DNA of 7,721 nt from DATDCV01 sp036524155 (GTDB taxonomy: Bacteria > Verrucomicrobiota > Verrucomicrobiia > Limisphaerales > UBA8199): positions 1 through 7,721 of the forward strand of contig DATDCV010000002.1 of the NCBI GenBank assembly GCA_036524155.1, read 5' to 3'. Position numbers and translations under genes: made by a program. Shown one piece after another: positions 7,020 through 7,721 of the stretch; within the stretch, counting starts at the first letter, position 1, and the number at the start of each line of letters is the position of its first letter. Under the pieces are notes generated by a model, which was not told where the DNA came from, ran no database searches, and saw nothing but the letters and a program-made list of their open reading frames with translations.

Positions 7020-7721
7020 TCAAATCTCCATCAACATCCGCACCGGGGTTTCCATGACTTCTTTGACCCGTTTGAGGAAAGAGACCGCCTCACGGCCATC
7101 GACGAGCCGGTGGTCGTAAGTGAGCGCGACGTACATCATGGGCCGGATCACCACGGCGCCCTGGCGGGCGACGGGCCGTTCCTGGATGGCATGCAGGCCC
7201 AAAACCCCGCTCTGCGGAGGGTTGATAATGGGGGTGGATAGCAGAGAACCGTAAACGCCGCCGTTGCTGATCGTGAACGTCCCGCCCCGGAGTTCGTCCA
7301 CCTTCAACTTATTGTCTTTGGCACGCCGCGCGAAATCGCCGATGGACATTTCGATCTCGGCGAAGCTCAGGCGCTCGGCGTTCCGCAGGACCGGGACCAC
7401 GAGGCCCTTGCCACCGCCCACCGCCACGCCGATATCGTAGAAATTGTGATAGACAATGTTGGTGCCGTTCACCTGCGCGTTCAACGAGGGATACTGTTTG
7501 AGCGCATCGACCGCCGCTTTCACGAAGAACGACATGAAGCCCAGCTTCACCTGGTATCTTTGCTGGAAAGCCTCCCCACGATCCTTGCGCAGGGCGACCA
7601 CCTCGCCCATGTCGATTTCGTTGAAAGTTGTCAGCAGGGCCGAGGTGTGCTGCGCCTCAACCAGGCGCTCGGCGACCGTCCGGCGCAACCGGCTCATCGG
7701 CACGATCTCCTCTTCACGGCC
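7020..7721 (-). CDS. sucB: 2-oxoglutarate dehydrogenase E2, dihydrolipoyllysine succinyltransferase (C-terminal catalytic domain, partial)
   Basis: E2 of the 2-oxoglutarate dehydrogenase complex transfers succinyl from lipoyl-lysine to CoA in the TCA cycle, in the cytoplasmic multienzyme core. The 234 codons seen are the catalytic domain, starting in GREEEIVPMSRLRRTVAERL and ending in the true C-terminus RMLMEI. FNEIDM, the run SLLSTPIINPPQSGVLGLHA and YDHRLVDGREAV are nearly those of SucB. The catalytic His (codon 7112-7110) and Asp (7100-7098) of HRxxDG are present. The N-terminal lipoyl and subunit-binding domains lie beyond the window edge. An internal GTG at 7703 is not a real start, since the frame stays open and family-like up to 7721. 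OdhB/SucB is preferred over pyruvate or branched-chain E2 because of the STPIINPPQS segment. Confidence 0.93.
   Translation of the reverse strand, partial: GREEEIVPMSRLRRTVAERLVEAQHTSALLTTFNEIDMGEVVALRKDRGEAFQQRYQVKLGFMSFFVKAAVDALKQYPSLNAQVNGTNIVYHNFYDIGVAVGGGKGLVVPVLRNAERLSFAEIEMSIGDFARRAKDNKLKVDELRGGTFTISNGGVYGSLLSTPIINPPQSGVLGLHAIQERPVARQGAVVIRPMMYVALTYDHRLVDGREAVSFLKRVKEVMETPVRMLMEI

Noticed and set aside
1..7721. Mobile elements, CRISPR arrays, tRNA or rRNA genes
   Set aside because: No transposase, direct-repeat array, cloverleaf or rRNA-like stretch was recognised on either strand.

Overview
The window looks like a bacterial chromosomal fragment, GC-rich (roughly 58-60%), with protein-coding genes on both strands, short intergenic gaps, weak or absent Shine-Dalgarno sites and several GTG/TTG starts. 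A secreted GH127 (DUF1680) glycosidase and the gene style suggest a member of the PVC group, perhaps Verrucomicrobiota. That placement is inference only, because no rRNA or marker gene is present.

Layout: (1) 1-2126, minus: the N-terminal 670 or so residues of an AddA/UvrD-type helicase. Its reading frame runs, without a stop, into about 34 residues that are unmistakably anthranilate synthase component I (TrpE) at the very edge of the window. This join is either an assembly chimera or an odd rearrangement. (2) 2123-4636, minus: a secreted GH127-family beta-L-arabinofuranosidase-like enzyme with a C-terminal discoidin-like domain. Its stop codon overlaps the helicase TTG start. A good sigma70-like promoter lies just upstream. 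(3) 4637-4776: a divergent regulatory region with that promoter and a perfect 8-bp inverted repeat abutting the GTG start of the next gene. (4) 4777-6261, plus: a two-gene unit encoding a HAD-Nudix fusion protein and FolB (dihydroneopterin aldolase). (5) 6284-6730, minus: a paired-CBS-domain protein, convergent with folB, with an extended -10 promoter and a terminator-like hairpin in its leader. (6) 7020-7721, minus: the C-terminal catalytic domain of 2-oxoglutarate dehydrogenase E2 (SucB), cut by the window edge.

The most interesting biology is the HAD-Nudix fusion next to folB. The folate pathway needs a pyrophosphohydrolase and then a phosphatase between GTP cyclohydrolase and FolB, and this one polypeptide carries a Nudix domain and a phosphatase-superfamily domain. 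A bifunctional dihydroneopterin triphosphate-dephosphorylating enzyme is therefore a concrete, testable idea. It is tempered by a non-canonical HAD motif I (Asp-Trp-Ser instead of Asp-x-Asp).
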